A stretch of 64,000 nt of DNA, taken from the NCBI GenBank assembly GCA_015200025.1, contig CP054186.1, positions 62,001-126,000 of the forward strand, read 5' to 3'. A program made the translations under genes and the position numbers. Below the pieces are notes generated by a model, which ran no database searches, was not told the DNA's origin, and was given only the letters and a program-made list of their open reading frames with translations. This stretch comes from Phycisphaeraceae bacterium (GTDB taxonomy: Bacteria > Planctomycetota > Phycisphaerae > Phycisphaerales > UBA1924). This document shows, piece after piece, positions 17,572-26,271 of the stretch (the first letter of the stretch is position 1; each line of letters starts with the position of its first letter).

Positions 17572-18174
17572 TTATTTCGCGAGTTTCTTGAGCCCCGGGT
17601 CGATCTCGATTTTCTGTCCTTCCTTGAGGTTGAGGGGTTTGGCGACGCCGCCCTTGAGTTCGATGACGTATTGGGCCGAGAACTTGCTGGGGTAGCGTTT
17701 GAGGCGTTGCTCGTATTTCTCGTTGGTCCAGGTCCACTCGGGGGCGTTGGGGATGGGACGGCCGAACTGGTCGGTGGGCGGCGAGAGCTTTTTCTCGTCG
17801 TCGGCCCGCGGGGGCTCGGGCTTCATCTCGTGCCAGGCGGTGATGCGCATGGAGCCGTCGAGGTAGATGATGTCGATGTCGACGGGGCAGTCGCGCATGA
17901 CGAACTCCTGCCGGGTGACCTGCGCGTCGGGGAAGACAAAGAGCATGCCTCGGTCGGCGGGGATCTCGGTGCGCCCGGAGAGGCCTTTGAAGCGGGTCTG
18001 AGCGTCCATCGCGAGTTCGAGGGTGAAGGTTTTGTCGGCGATCTTGACCTTCACTTCCTTGGGCGGGCTCTTGGGGTCCTTGGGCGTGTCGTCGCAGGCG
18101 GCGAGGGCGAACGCGGCGAGGGCGGCGGCCGCGAACGAGGCGGCACGCCCGATGGGCCTGGTCCGGGTGTTCAC
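17572..18174 (-). CDS. DUF192 lipoprotein
   Basis: About 200 residues: signal peptide with lipobox ALAAC, then a DUF192 domain (KGLSGRTEIPADRGMLFVF, FVMRDCPVDIDIIYLDG, YVIELKGG). DUF192 proteins are small secreted or membrane-linked proteins of unknown function. The GTG at 18174 overlaps the stop of the upstream gluQ-like gene as GTGA, which indicates translational coupling and decides the start against the longer GTG at 18207. A stretch PPRADDEKKLSPPTDQFGRP inserted before WTNEKYEQRLKRYPSKFSAQ is unlike compact family members. Confidence 0.87.
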   Translation of the reverse strand: MNTRTRPIGRAASFAAAALAAFALAACDDTPKDPKSPPKEVKVKIADKTFTLELAMDAQTRFKGLSGRTEIPADRGMLFVFPDAQVTRQEFVMRDCPVDIDIIYLDGSMRITAWHEMKPEPPRADDEKKLSPPTDQFGRPIPNAPEWTWTNEKYEQRLKRYPSKFSAQYVIELKGGVAKPLNLKEGQKIEIDPGLKKLAK

Positions 18175-19181
18175 GGGGCGGTCGGCGGTCGGGAGTTGAG
18201 GAGCCACGCGTCGTTCTCCGGGGTCATGGTGACGGGGTGACGGGGGATCGTATCGAGGGTGAGGCGTCGGCGGAACTCCTCGGCGGAGAGCGGGGCGGGG
18301 GCCCCCGGGGTGACGCCGGACCAGTGGGCGATGAGGCCGATGACGCGCTCGGGGGGCACGCCGCGGGCCCGGTAAGCGGCGAGTCGCGTGTCGCCGTGGC
18401 GTTTGGCGAGGCGTCGGCCGTCGGGCCCGAGGACGAGCGGGAGGTGGGAGTACGCGGGCGGGGGGCCGAGCGAGAGCGCGTCGTAGAGCAGGGATTGCCG
18501 TGCGGCGGAGTCGAGGAGGTCGTCGCCGCGGACGACGTGGGTGACGCCCTGCCGGTGGTCGTCGACGACGACGGCGAGCTGGTAGGCGGGGAGGTCTTTC
18601 TTGGTCCAGACGATGAAATCGCCGACGGTCCGTGCGGGGTTGAAGACGCGGTCTCCCGCGAAGGCGTCCGGGACGGGGACGTCGCGGTCCGGGGTGGCGA
18701 AGCGCCAGTTGGCGGGTGAGTCTTTAGCCTGCGAGAACTCGCGAGGGGCGAGCGTCGGCCTGAGCGAGGCGGGGAAGGGGACCTCGTGATCGCCCTGGTT
18801 GGGGGCGGAGGCGGCGAGATCGGCGGCGAGCGATTCGAGCTCGGCTCTGGAGTGGGCGGAGGGGTAGATCCGCCCGTCGGCGGCGAGGCGTGCCGCGGCG
18901 GCGCGGTAGGGCCCGAGGTCGTCGGACTGCGTGATGGGGCCCCCGTCCCACTCGATCCCGAGCCAGGCGAGGTCGTCGATGGCCTGCCGCGCGGCGTCGG
19001 CCTTGACGCGGGGCGAGTCGAGGTCCTCGATGCGGAGGAGGAGGCGCCAGCCGTGGGTCCGGGCGAGGGCCCAGTTGATGAGGAAGGTCCGGGCGTTGCC
19101 CAGGTGCAGGGCGCCGGTGGGCGAGGGGGCGAGCCTGGTGGTGGGCGTTGCGGCGGGTTGGGCCGAGCGCGGTTCGGGCAC
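18171..19181 (-). CDS. gluQ: Glutamyl-Q tRNA(Asp) synthetase-like protein (truncated GltX type)
   Basis: About 336 residues. The class I HIGH motif appears as RLAPSPTGALHLGNART, the KMSKS-type motif as GRRLAKRHGD, and the catalytic core DLPAYQLAVVVDDHRQGVTH/VVRGDDLL is clear. The anticodon-binding domain of GltX is absent, as in GluQ, which charges queuosine of tRNA(Asp) with glutamate. The zinc-ligand cysteines of GluQ/GltX (normally after the first 90 residues) are missing: the region reads IYPSAHSRAELES. I chose GTG 19181; a further GTG at 19241 gives a long Arg-rich N-terminus unlike the family. It overlaps the DUF192 gene and diverges from the amine oxidase gene. Confidence 0.85.
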   Translation of the reverse strand: MPEPRSAQPAATPTTRLAPSPTGALHLGNARTFLINWALARTHGWRLLLRIEDLDSPRVKADAARQAIDDLAWLGIEWDGGPITQSDDLGPYRAAAARLAADGRIYPSAHSRAELESLAADLAASAPNQGDHEVPFPASLRPTLAPREFSQAKDSPANWRFATPDRDVPVPDAFAGDRVFNPARTVGDFIVWTKKDLPAYQLAVVVDDHRQGVTHVVRGDDLLDSAARQSLLYDALSLGPPPAYSHLPLVLGPDGRRLAKRHGDTRLAAYRARGVPPERVIGLIAHWSGVTPGAPAPLSAEEFRRRLTLDTIPRHPVTMTPENDAWLLNSRPPTAP

Positions 19182-19256
19182 CGTGGAGCGTATCCGCCGG
19201 TGGTCGGGTAGGATGCGCCGGCGCGTCGGGACGGTGGACACGCGGGAGGGCTCAGG

Positions 19257-20747
19257 ATGTCACGGTCGTTGTACGCGGTGTTGGCGGGACGCTTCGGGCC
19301 GCGGATCGACGCGATGTCTCGCCGTCGGTTCCTGGCGGCGAGCATGGCGGCGGGGATGGCGGGGCTGATGAGCTGCCGCACGCCGGAGCGTTCGGGCCCG
19401 GCGACGGGCTCGAAGCGGGTGATCGTGATCGGGGCGGGGTTCTCGGGGCTGATCTGTGCGCACGAACTCCGCGCGGTGGGGTACGACGTGCTGGTGCTCG
19501 AGGCGCGCGGGCGCGTGGGCGGGCGGGTGGTGAGTTACACGGACGTGGCGCCGGGCCGGGTGGTCGAGGGCGGCGGGGAGCTGATCGGGAGCAACCACCC
19601 GACGTGGGCGGCGTGCGCGGAGAAGTTCGGGCTCGGGTGGTGGGACGTGACCGAGTCGGAGGACCTGGAGTACCCCATCACCTTGGGCGGTCGGGCGCTG
19701 AGCAAGGGCGAGGCCGCGGCGCTGTACGACGAGATGACCGAGGGCGTATCGGGGCTGACGGCGTTGGCCGCGCCGGTCAACGCGGAGGAGCCGTGGGCGA
19801 CGCGCGGGGCGTCGGCGTTGGACGCGATGAGCGTGGCGTCGTGGCTCGGGGAGGCGGCCGAGGGCGGGCTCTCGCCGATGGCGGTTCGCGGGCTGCAGGT
19901 GATGTTCGAGTCGGACAACGGGGTCTCGGCGTCGCGTCAGAGCCTGCTGGCGAACCTGGCGCAGATCAAGGGCGGCGGGCTGGGGGCGTACTGGACCGAG
20001 AGCGAGGTGTACCGGCTCAAGGGCGGGAACCAATCGCTGGCGGAGATCCTGGCGCGGCGACTGGGCGAGGACCGGGTGAAGGTGAACCTCGCGGTGGCGG
20101 CGATCCGTGACCGCGGTGACAAGATGGTGGTGATGACCGCGGGCGGGCAGGTGGCCGAGGCGGACGACGTGGTGCTCACGGTCCCGCCGAGCGTGTGGGG
20201 CAAGATCGAGTTCTCCGAGGGGCTGATGCCCGAGGGGCTCAGGCCGCAGATGGGGGTGAACGTGAAGCACCTCTCGGCGGTCCGCGACCGCTTCTGGCTC
20301 GAGTCGGGCAAGGCGCCCGACTCGTTGAGCGACGCGGACATCGGGATGACGTGGGACGCCACGGACGGGCAGGGCGCCGGCGGCCCGGCGTGCCTGACGG
20401 CGTTCAGCGGCGGCCCCGCGGCGGAGCGGTGCCGGGCGAGGCCCCGGGCGTCGATCAACGGCGCGTACCACGACGCGCTCGAATCCACCTACCCGGGGTT
20501 CAAGGCGCGGGTGATGGGGTCGCGGTTCATGGATTGGCCCGGGGACGCGTGGGCCGGGGCGGGCTATTCGTTCCCCGCGCCGGGCGAGGTCACGAGGTTT
20601 GGGCCGATCCTGAACCGGCCGGCGGGGGGGATGCACTTCGCCGGGGAGCATTGCTGCCACCGGTTCGTCGGGTACATGGAGGGGGCGCTGACCAGCGGGG
20701 TGGAGGTGGCGCTCCGCCTGGCGAAGCGTGACGGGGTGGCGATCTAG
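19257..20747 (+). CDS. Tat-exported flavin monoamine oxidase-family protein
   Basis: A 496-residue FAD enzyme. A twin-arginine-type signal (SRRRFLAASMAAGMAGLMSC) ends in a lipobox-like LMSC, suggesting a Tat-exported lipoprotein. The dinucleotide-binding motif VIVIGAGFSGLICAHEL, the GG motif EARGRVGGRVVSY and the C-terminal FAD motif FAGEHCCHRFVGYMEGAL place it in the amine oxidase/polyamine oxidase family. The substrate cannot be told. ATG 19257 has GGGAGGG just upstream; an internal ATG at 19314 would start right at the Tat motif and remains possible. It diverges from the gluQ-like gene and ends 22 bases from the convergent cytochrome gene. Confidence 0.9.
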   Translation: MSRSLYAVLAGRFGPRIDAMSRRRFLAASMAAGMAGLMSCRTPERSGPATGSKRVIVIGAGFSGLICAHELRAVGYDVLVLEARGRVGGRVVSYTDVAPGRVVEGGGELIGSNHPTWAACAEKFGLGWWDVTESEDLEYPITLGGRALSKGEAAALYDEMTEGVSGLTALAAPVNAEEPWATRGASALDAMSVASWLGEAAEGGLSPMAVRGLQVMFESDNGVSASRQSLLANLAQIKGGGLGAYWTESEVYRLKGGNQSLAEILARRLGEDRVKVNLAVAAIRDRGDKMVVMTAGGQVAEADDVVLTVPPSVWGKIEFSEGLMPEGLRPQMGVNVKHLSAVRDRFWLESGKAPDSLSDADIGMTWDATDGQGAGGPACLTAFSGGPAAERCRARPRASINGAYHDALESTYPGFKARVMGSRFMDWPGDAWAGAGYSFPAPGEVTRFGPILNRPAGGMHFAGEHCCHRFVGYMEGALTSGVEVALRLAKRDGVAI

Positions 20748-20769
20748 CCGCGTTGGCGAGCCCGGGTGT

Positions 20770-22626
20770 TCAGCACCCGGCCTCGAAGTCGGCGATGAAG
20801 GCGTCGAGGTCGAAGAAATCGACGAAGCCGTCGGCGTTGTAGTCGGCGTCCTTCCCGGGCGGGCATTCCACGCCCTCGAAGCAGGCGACGAAGGCGTCGA
20901 GGTCGAAGAAGTCGAGGAACTCGTCGCCGTTGAAATCGGCGGTGCAGAAGGTCAACTCGGCGTCGTCCATGAGCGTGGGCGGGCTCTTGCCCCAGCGGAG
21001 CCACTCGGTGTAGAGGACCTCGCCGGCGTTGTTGGTGCGGTTCTCGCTGCGGAGGAACTCGATGTAGTCGCGGGTGGTGAGCTGGTGGAAGACGCGGGCG
21101 CGGACCCTGGCCGTGCCGGAGGGGATATCGAAGCGGGTGTCGTCCCAGTACTGACCGTCGGCGTAGGTGTAGGCGACGGGGGCGGCCTGGACGAGGGCGA
21201 AGTTGGCGTTGTTGAAGCCCCGCGGGGGGATGCGGTTGTCCTTGAACCAGGTGTTGCTGAGGGCGAGGTGGAAGCCGAAGCCCGAGGGGATGCCCGAAAG
21301 AGCGGCGACGGACTCGTCGAGCCCGATCTTGCCCTCGTAGACCTTGGTCGAATATTCGTCGAGGAAGGCCTCTTCCTCGTCGTAGGCGCCGTGCTCGCGG
21401 ATCAGGTCGCCCGCGGCGTTGTAGAAGGCGACGTTGACCCAGATCCGACGCCCCTCGGGGTAGCCCGTGGGGAGCTTGTGCCCGGTCTGGTTGATGACGC
21501 GGACGTTGAGCTGGCCGGCGACCACGGAGAGCTCCATGTCGGAGGCGGCCTCGAGCATGGCGACGGCGCGGTCGATCGAGTTGTTGATCGTCTCGTCGCT
21601 CAGGTCGGTCTCGTACCGGGGGTAGAGCTTGTCGATGGCGCGGAGGACCCAGGTGTTGGCGCCGCTGAAGTGGTGGTTGGGGAGGTCGTGGCGGACGGGG
21701 CCGCCCAGGAAGGGCGCGCACCCGGTGCCCGTGGTGTCGGGCATGTGGCAGTCCTGGCAGGTGGAGACCTCGCGTTTATTCCCGCCGAAGCGGCCGCCCA
21801 TGTCGATGGGCGCTTGGGCGAAGGCCGACTGGGACCACTCGCTCCAGGTCCTTTGCTCGGGGAACATGTCGTACTTGTTCTGGGTCGGGTGCGGGGTGTT
21901 GAAGTCGTTGAGGGCGTAGGTCCCGTCGGGCTGGCGTGTGAAGGCGGGGTTGGAGACCTCGTGGCAGTTGGCGCACATGTTCGAGGTCTGGTGGTACGGG
22001 GAGCGGAGCCAGGGGTGGTATTCCGCGTTGGGGGGGACGTCGAAGGGCCCGCGGCGGCGGTCCTCGGGGTCGAAGACCATCGCCGTGTTGTGCTCGCTCA
22101 CCGGGGGGTGCAAGAGCGAGGCGAGGATCCCCTCGTCCACGCCCGGGCTGATCCCGGGCTTGTAAACCGGGTCGACCGTGCGGTGGCACATGATGCACGA
22201 GACACCCTCGAAGTCGAACTCCTCGAGCGAGTCGAGCGAGCCCGTGTTGCGGCCCGAGACGTGCGCGCGCGGGGCGTGGCACCGGATGCAGGATTCGGTC
22301 GAGCCCGGGGCGTCCTGGGCGGCGATGGCCATCGCGGCGTGGAAGACCGGGTCGCGGGCCGCCTGCCCGTGCATCGAGGCGTTCCAGTTGCGGTAGGGCT
22401 CGTGGTTGATGTCGTACCCGCCGTGGCAGAACTGGCAGACCAGAGCCGTCTCGTAGTAGTCGGTGTACTCGAGGGGTTGGGTCCCCGGAGTGAAGAAATC
22501 CTGGGGCGTGGTGAGCGGGTCGCCCGACGAGACCGTGGCGATCACGAGGCCGGCGGTCGGGAGGGCGATCCAGAGGGCCTCTCGCAGCGGGAGGCCCAGG
22601 GCACGGTTCGGGTTGAACATCAGCAT
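20770..22626 (-). CDS. Pentaheme c-type cytochrome with C-terminal GC-type dockerin
   Basis: A 618-residue exported protein. Five CxxCH heme sites are at residues 64-68, 113-117, 144-148, 218-222 and 290-294, in the arrangement of multiheme cytochromes of the c554/NapC-NrfB-like kind. A beta-rich domain follows (LSVVAGQLNVRVINQTGHKL, typical of a domain after such hemes). The last about 60 residues hold two dockerin-like calcium loops (DFNGDEFLDFFDLDAF and DYNADGFVDFFDLDAF) and end in Gly-Cys. A tail of this kind is known from Phycisphaerales secreted proteins, where a GC-type dockerin is named; its partner is unknown. Redox partner and substrate cannot be told. The start is ATG 22626 or 22620. 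Confidence 0.9.
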   Translation of the reverse strand: MLMFNPNRALGLPLREALWIALPTAGLVIATVSSGDPLTTPQDFFTPGTQPLEYTDYYETALVCQFCHGGYDINHEPYRNWNASMHGQAARDPVFHAAMAIAAQDAPGSTESCIRCHAPRAHVSGRNTGSLDSLEEFDFEGVSCIMCHRTVDPVYKPGISPGVDEGILASLLHPPVSEHNTAMVFDPEDRRRGPFDVPPNAEYHPWLRSPYHQTSNMCANCHEVSNPAFTRQPDGTYALNDFNTPHPTQNKYDMFPEQRTWSEWSQSAFAQAPIDMGGRFGGNKREVSTCQDCHMPDTTGTGCAPFLGGPVRHDLPNHHFSGANTWVLRAIDKLYPRYETDLSDETINNSIDRAVAMLEAASDMELSVVAGQLNVRVINQTGHKLPTGYPEGRRIWVNVAFYNAAGDLIREHGAYDEEEAFLDEYSTKVYEGKIGLDESVAALSGIPSGFGFHLALSNTWFKDNRIPPRGFNNANFALVQAAPVAYTYADGQYWDDTRFDIPSGTARVRARVFHQLTTRDYIEFLRSENRTNNAGEVLYTEWLRWGKSPPTLMDDAELTFCTADFNGDEFLDFFDLDAFVACFEGVECPPGKDADYNADGFVDFFDLDAFIADFEAGC

Positions 22627-22814
22627 CTCTCTTCGTCGCGATGAGGGGTCCGGGCTATGAATCGGACTTGTTTATCTCTATTTGTACCACAGGGATCAAG
22701 GGTGTCCAACCCCGATCGGCGGAACTCGGCGAGGAAATATTCGGGACCGACCCGAACGCGGTTGCGGGGGTGGGGAAAACCGGGCAGCGCCGATCAGTCC
22801 GGGGGTCCGTATAA

Positions 22815-22849
22815 GGAAAAAGCCCCCGCCGGAACACGGCGGGGGCTTT
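22815..22849 (-). terminator. Rho-independent terminator after the dockerin-tailed secreted protein gene
   Basis: A perfect 12-bp stem (AAAGCCCCCGCC/GGCGGGGGCTTT, arms 22819-22830 and 22838-22849) with a 7-base loop and a T tract on the minus strand, 27 bases after the stop at 22877. Confidence 0.93.
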
Positions 22850-22876
22850 GAAGGATCCGTGGAACCGAGGCCGGGC

Positions 22877-24910
22877 TTAGCAGCCGAGCTCGAAGTCGGC
22901 GAGGTAGGCGTCGAGGTCGAAGAAGTCGATGAAGTCGTCATTGTTGTAGTCAGCGTCCTTGCCGTCGGGGCACCCGTCGCCCTCGAAGCAGGCGACATAG
23001 GCGTCGAGGTCGAAGAAGTCGAGGAAGCCGTCATCGTTGAAGTCGGCGGGGCAGCCGGCCTGGGCGTCGATGGTGGCATCGACGGAGACGACGATGGAGT
23101 AACCCTGGGCGTAGATGAACATGCGGTCGCCGACGAGCTGGAGGTCGGCGTTCTCGAGGTTCATGGGGGAGCCGTCGGGGGCGTTGACCTGGACGAGGCC
23201 CCAGGTGTCGGTGTCGAGGTCGTAGACGCCGATCTCGTTGGTGTTGGCGGCGCGGACGAGCCAGAGGGTGTTGGTCGCGGGGACGTACTGCATGGAGGCG
23301 CGGTTGACGCACCCGCCGTCGGGGCAGTTGAGCTGCCAGGGGACGACCTGGGCGGAGGCGCTGAGCCGGCGGAGGACGGCCGAGGGGTTGACGCACCCGG
23401 GGACCCATGTGGTGCGGTAGAGGCCCTGGTAGACCTGCCCGGTGAGCCCGTTGAGGCGGTTGCCGGCGGCGTCGGTGTGGGCGAGGACGAACATCTCGTC
23501 GGCGGTGCGTCCCTCGGTGAGGGCGCCGGCCCAGCGGTTGCCCACGCCGGTGATGGCGGGGGCGGTGGTCCCGGCGGCGGGGTTCATCCCGGTGTACTGG
23601 GAGGCGCCGAGCCAAGCGGAGTAGACGACCTCGGTCCCGCCAACGGTGGCGCGGGCGATGCCGTGGTCCCCGGTGTTCCCGAAGACGTCGCCGTCGACGA
23701 GCATGGACCAGGAGCCCGAGGCGATGTCGTAGGCGGCGAGGTCGCGCCACCCGGCGGTGTTGATGGAGCCCAGGCCGATGGTGTTGGCCCAGACGTAGAG
23801 CCTGGAGTTGTCGCTGCTGGGGACCATCACGGAGGTGGGGTTGGTGGAGAAGACGATGTTGAAGGCGCCGTCGACGAAGGTGGCCGACCCGGGGCGGGAG
23901 ACGGTGTCCCAGGACTGGAGCCCGAAGAAGTCGTCGAGCATCCAGAGGGTGCTCCCGACGAGGCTGACGGAGGGCATCTCGCCGATGGGGCTGCCCAGGT
24001 CGACCTCGAGGACGGCGGTCTCGACGACGGCGTCACGGGCGGCGGGGCGGTCGGTGGGGGCGGGGTCGCCCGGGTCGTTGAGCGGGATGGCGGGGACGGG
24101 CGGGGTGAAGCCCGGGACGGCGGCGAAGGTGATGTTGTCGAGGTAGAAGTTCTCGTTCTGGCTCCCGGGGGCGCGGAGGCAGAAGGAGCGGATGTTGTTG
24201 GAGGCGATGGTGTTGTTGAAGGTGATGCTGCCGTCGTTCTCGCGGCGCTCGGCGATGCGGGTGAGCTGCCCGTTGTCGATGTCGAAGAGCTCGGTGTAGA
24301 TGAGGGGGGCGTTGGGCTCGTCGAGGTCGAAGTAGTAGGCGACGCGGTACCACTTGCCCTCGCAGGCGCCGGCGGCGCTGGAGCGGGTCAGGACGTTGTC
24401 GTTGAAGGAGGGGCCGCCGCCGGACTGGGAGAGCCACCCGCCGAGGTTGTACTGACCGCCGGCGCCGCCCATGTAGAGCTGGCCGGGCCAGTTGGTGGTC
24501 GGGGGGTTGGACTCGGGGGCGAGGTCGGTGTTGAAGAGGACGAGGCGGTAGGAGCCCTGAGCGGCGCCCGGGTCGGTCCAGAAGTCCCACTGGACTTTGA
24601 CGACGCCGGAGGTGAAGTTCTGCCCGAGGTTGACGCCGATGCGTGAGGACCCGGAGTTGGCGTTGTAGCGGACGGCGCGGGACCCGCCGCCGATGGGGCT
24701 GACGCGGTTGCTGACGACCTCGGGGTTGACCTGTTCGGCGCCGAGGACCCAGAGCCACTCGCCGCCGGGCCCGGACTGGCCGTGGAGCCCGCCGAGGGAG
24801 TTGCCCTCGAAGTTGATGGTGACGGACTGGGCCATAGCCGGCGCCGCGAGGGCGAGGGCCAGACCGGCGACCGCGCAGATACAGCGACCATCTCTCGAAC
24901 GCTTCTTCAT
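22877..24910 (-). CDS. Secreted protein with GC-type dockerin tail (unknown function)
   Basis: A 677-residue exported protein. ATG 24910 is fixed by GGAGGA eight bases upstream; the signal peptide is MKKRSRDGRCICAVAGLALA onward with cleavage after AMAQ. The first about 260 residues are beta-rich and resemble a lectin/jelly-roll-like sheet; the middle has repeated short strands (SRLYVWANTIGLG, WSMLVDGDVFGNTGDHGIAR) like a beta-propeller. Two dockerin-like loops (DFNDDGFLDFFDLDAY, DYNNDDFIDFFDLDAY) and a final LGC close the protein, as in the genes at 20770 and 50064. The function is not recognised; binding or scaffolding at the cell surface is inference. Confidence 0.85.
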   Translation of the reverse strand: MKKRSRDGRCICAVAGLALALAAPAMAQSVTINFEGNSLGGLHGQSGPGGEWLWVLGAEQVNPEVVSNRVSPIGGGSRAVRYNANSGSSRIGVNLGQNFTSGVVKVQWDFWTDPGAAQGSYRLVLFNTDLAPESNPPTTNWPGQLYMGGAGGQYNLGGWLSQSGGGPSFNDNVLTRSSAAGACEGKWYRVAYYFDLDEPNAPLIYTELFDIDNGQLTRIAERRENDGSITFNNTIASNNIRSFCLRAPGSQNENFYLDNITFAAVPGFTPPVPAIPLNDPGDPAPTDRPAARDAVVETAVLEVDLGSPIGEMPSVSLVGSTLWMLDDFFGLQSWDTVSRPGSATFVDGAFNIVFSTNPTSVMVPSSDNSRLYVWANTIGLGSINTAGWRDLAAYDIASGSWSMLVDGDVFGNTGDHGIARATVGGTEVVYSAWLGASQYTGMNPAAGTTAPAITGVGNRWAGALTEGRTADEMFVLAHTDAAGNRLNGLTGQVYQGLYRTTWVPGCVNPSAVLRRLSASAQVVPWQLNCPDGGCVNRASMQYVPATNTLWLVRAANTNEIGVYDLDTDTWGLVQVNAPDGSPMNLENADLQLVGDRMFIYAQGYSIVVSVDATIDAQAGCPADFNDDGFLDFFDLDAYVACFEGDGCPDGKDADYNNDDFIDFFDLDAYLADFELGC

Positions 24911-25241
24911 GTGGAATCCTCCTGGTAAACGGTGGAGTCGGGCCGGCACAGATCAGGCCCGGGACTTGTACCATACCGGCAGAGCGGGTCGGGGTGCAAC
25001 CGTTTTCTCCAGCGGTGCTAGAATGTTTCAGGCCAAGGGTTTGGTGTTGCAGCCGTTCCCCACGATCGAGTAGTCTTGCGGCGTTGGGATCTTTGTCGCT
25101 TCTCGGCCTCCCGGACCGACAAGCAGATCTCAACGCGACCTCGATTCACGACGCTCGAACGGTTCTTGATCGATTTTGGCCGGGAAATGACCGGATTTCT
25201 TCGGTGTTCCGAACGGGCCATGACGGCCTGGAGGCTTGACG
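24911..25241. other. Divergent intergenic region between the dockerin-protein gene and the H-X9-DG protein gene
   Basis: A 331-base divergent regulatory region. On the minus strand it holds the promoter at 24970-24999. On the plus side it carries the leader of the prepilin-type gene, with GGAGG at 25230-25234. It is lower in GC than its surroundings (for example a TTTTGG/AAATGACC stretch near 25165-25195), as expected for promoters. No small gene was seen in it. Confidence 0.6.
24970..24999 (-). promoter_or_regulatory. Candidate sigma-70 promoter of the dockerin-tailed secreted protein gene
   Basis: Minus strand: TTGCAC (-35, 24999-24994), 18-base spacer, TATGGT (-10, 24975-24970). It would start transcription near 24963, about 53 bases before the ATG at 24910. 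Confidence 0.6.
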
Positions 25242-26201
25242 ATGAACGCTCAAACGGATGGCTGTTGCGGTTCACGGGTACGCGGCGACCGCGGTTTCAC
25301 GCTGATCGAGTTGCTCGTCGTGATCGCGATCATCGCGCTGCTCATAGGGATTTTACTCCCCGCGCTGGGGAAAGCCCGGGCCGCGGGACGCGCGACGAAA
25401 TGTGCGGCCGCGGTCCGCGGGTCGCATAACGTGATGTGGGCGTTTCAGGCCGAACGCAAGGGGCAGGCCCCGATCGCCGGACTCTGGAACGCCGACCCGC
25501 TCGACTCTGCCAATCTCCCCCGGTCGCTGTTCTATTTCTTTGAGGGCGGGCGGCTCAACCGCGAGAGGCCTTTGCCCTATTTTGCGCAGCTCGCGGTGTT
25601 CGCGGGCGTTGATCTCGACCTCTCCAGCTTCCAGCGCATCCAAGACCAGCTCGGTGGCGAGACCGAGGGCGGTTACAACACCGGTCTCTCCCAGTTCAAC
25701 CGGTGCGCCGACGACCGGACCTTCACGCCCGGGAACGAGCGGGGGCTCGCCAACAGCGACATCGGGCGGACCCTCCTGGGCGGCGGGTTCGGGTACTACG
25801 AGCTCACGTCGTACGGGTTCAACGAGTACGTCTTCGGGCAGTTCCGCGAGAACGGCGCGGAGAAGCGGCTCAAGGGCCGCGTCGAGAACGTCCGCTTCCC
25901 GTCGCAGCTGATGTACGTCACCGACTGCGAGCCCAAGCGCTTCGACCAGAACTTCGTCACCTTCTGGGACCTGGTCTCCAATTGGAACGGGTTCACCGCG
26001 TCGGGGTTCAACGCCTGGCAGTACTCGGAGATCTACCGCACCACCGGGCTCTCGCAGGACGAGTTCGCCAACGGCATCCTCAGGCAGTTCGATCCGGCCC
26101 GGCACGGCTCCGCCATCAACGCGGGGTATATCGACGGGCACGTCGACACCAGGCGTATCTCCAAGGACACGCTCGAGAAGATGGTCCTCCGCGACTTCTG
26201 A
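25242..26201 (+). CDS. Prepilin-type H-X9-DG protein (DUF1559-like, Planctomycetota type)
   Basis: About 319 residues. The start at 25242 is set by GGAGG seven bases upstream; the in-frame TTG at 25236 is unlikely. The prepilin signal RGFTLIELLVVIAIIALLIG is followed by ILLPALGKAR, the form typical of the very numerous planctomycete prepilin-like proteins. The C-terminal H-X9-DG motif is HGSAINAGYIDG. The middle has no recognised fold. Such genes are dispersed and abundant in Planctomycetota; their function is unknown, and whether they enter pili is unproved. It is not close to the pilus cluster. Confidence 0.88.
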   Translation: MNAQTDGCCGSRVRGDRGFTLIELLVVIAIIALLIGILLPALGKARAAGRATKCAAAVRGSHNVMWAFQAERKGQAPIAGLWNADPLDSANLPRSLFYFFEGGRLNRERPLPYFAQLAVFAGVDLDLSSFQRIQDQLGGETEGGYNTGLSQFNRCADDRTFTPGNERGLANSDIGRTLLGGGFGYYELTSYGFNEYVFGQFRENGAEKRLKGRVENVRFPSQLMYVTDCEPKRFDQNFVTFWDLVSNWNGFTASGFNAWQYSEIYRTTGLSQDEFANGILRQFDPARHGSAINAGYIDGHVDTRRISKDTLEKMVLRDF

Positions 26202-26202
26202 T

Positions 26203-26239
26203 CCGCCCCCACCGCCCCCACCGCCCCCACCACGCCACC
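26203..26239. repeat. Short tandem repeat, three copies of CCGCCCCCA
   Basis: Three perfect tandem copies of CCGCCCCCA at 26203-26229, followed by CCACGCCACC. It lies between the H-X9-DG gene stop and the HMG-CoA lyase start. The same 9-mer appears at 9214-9222, 32342-32350 and 35393-35410. Confidence 0.8.
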
Positions 26240-26271
26240 GCGGCGGCGGGCCCCGTGCTACATTGGGGCCG

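Noticed and set aside
20728..24646. Two long plus-strand frames over the cytochrome and dockerin-protein genes
   Set aside because: Antisense shadows; Val/Gly/Glu-rich periodic composition, and the heme and dockerin motifs are on the other strand.
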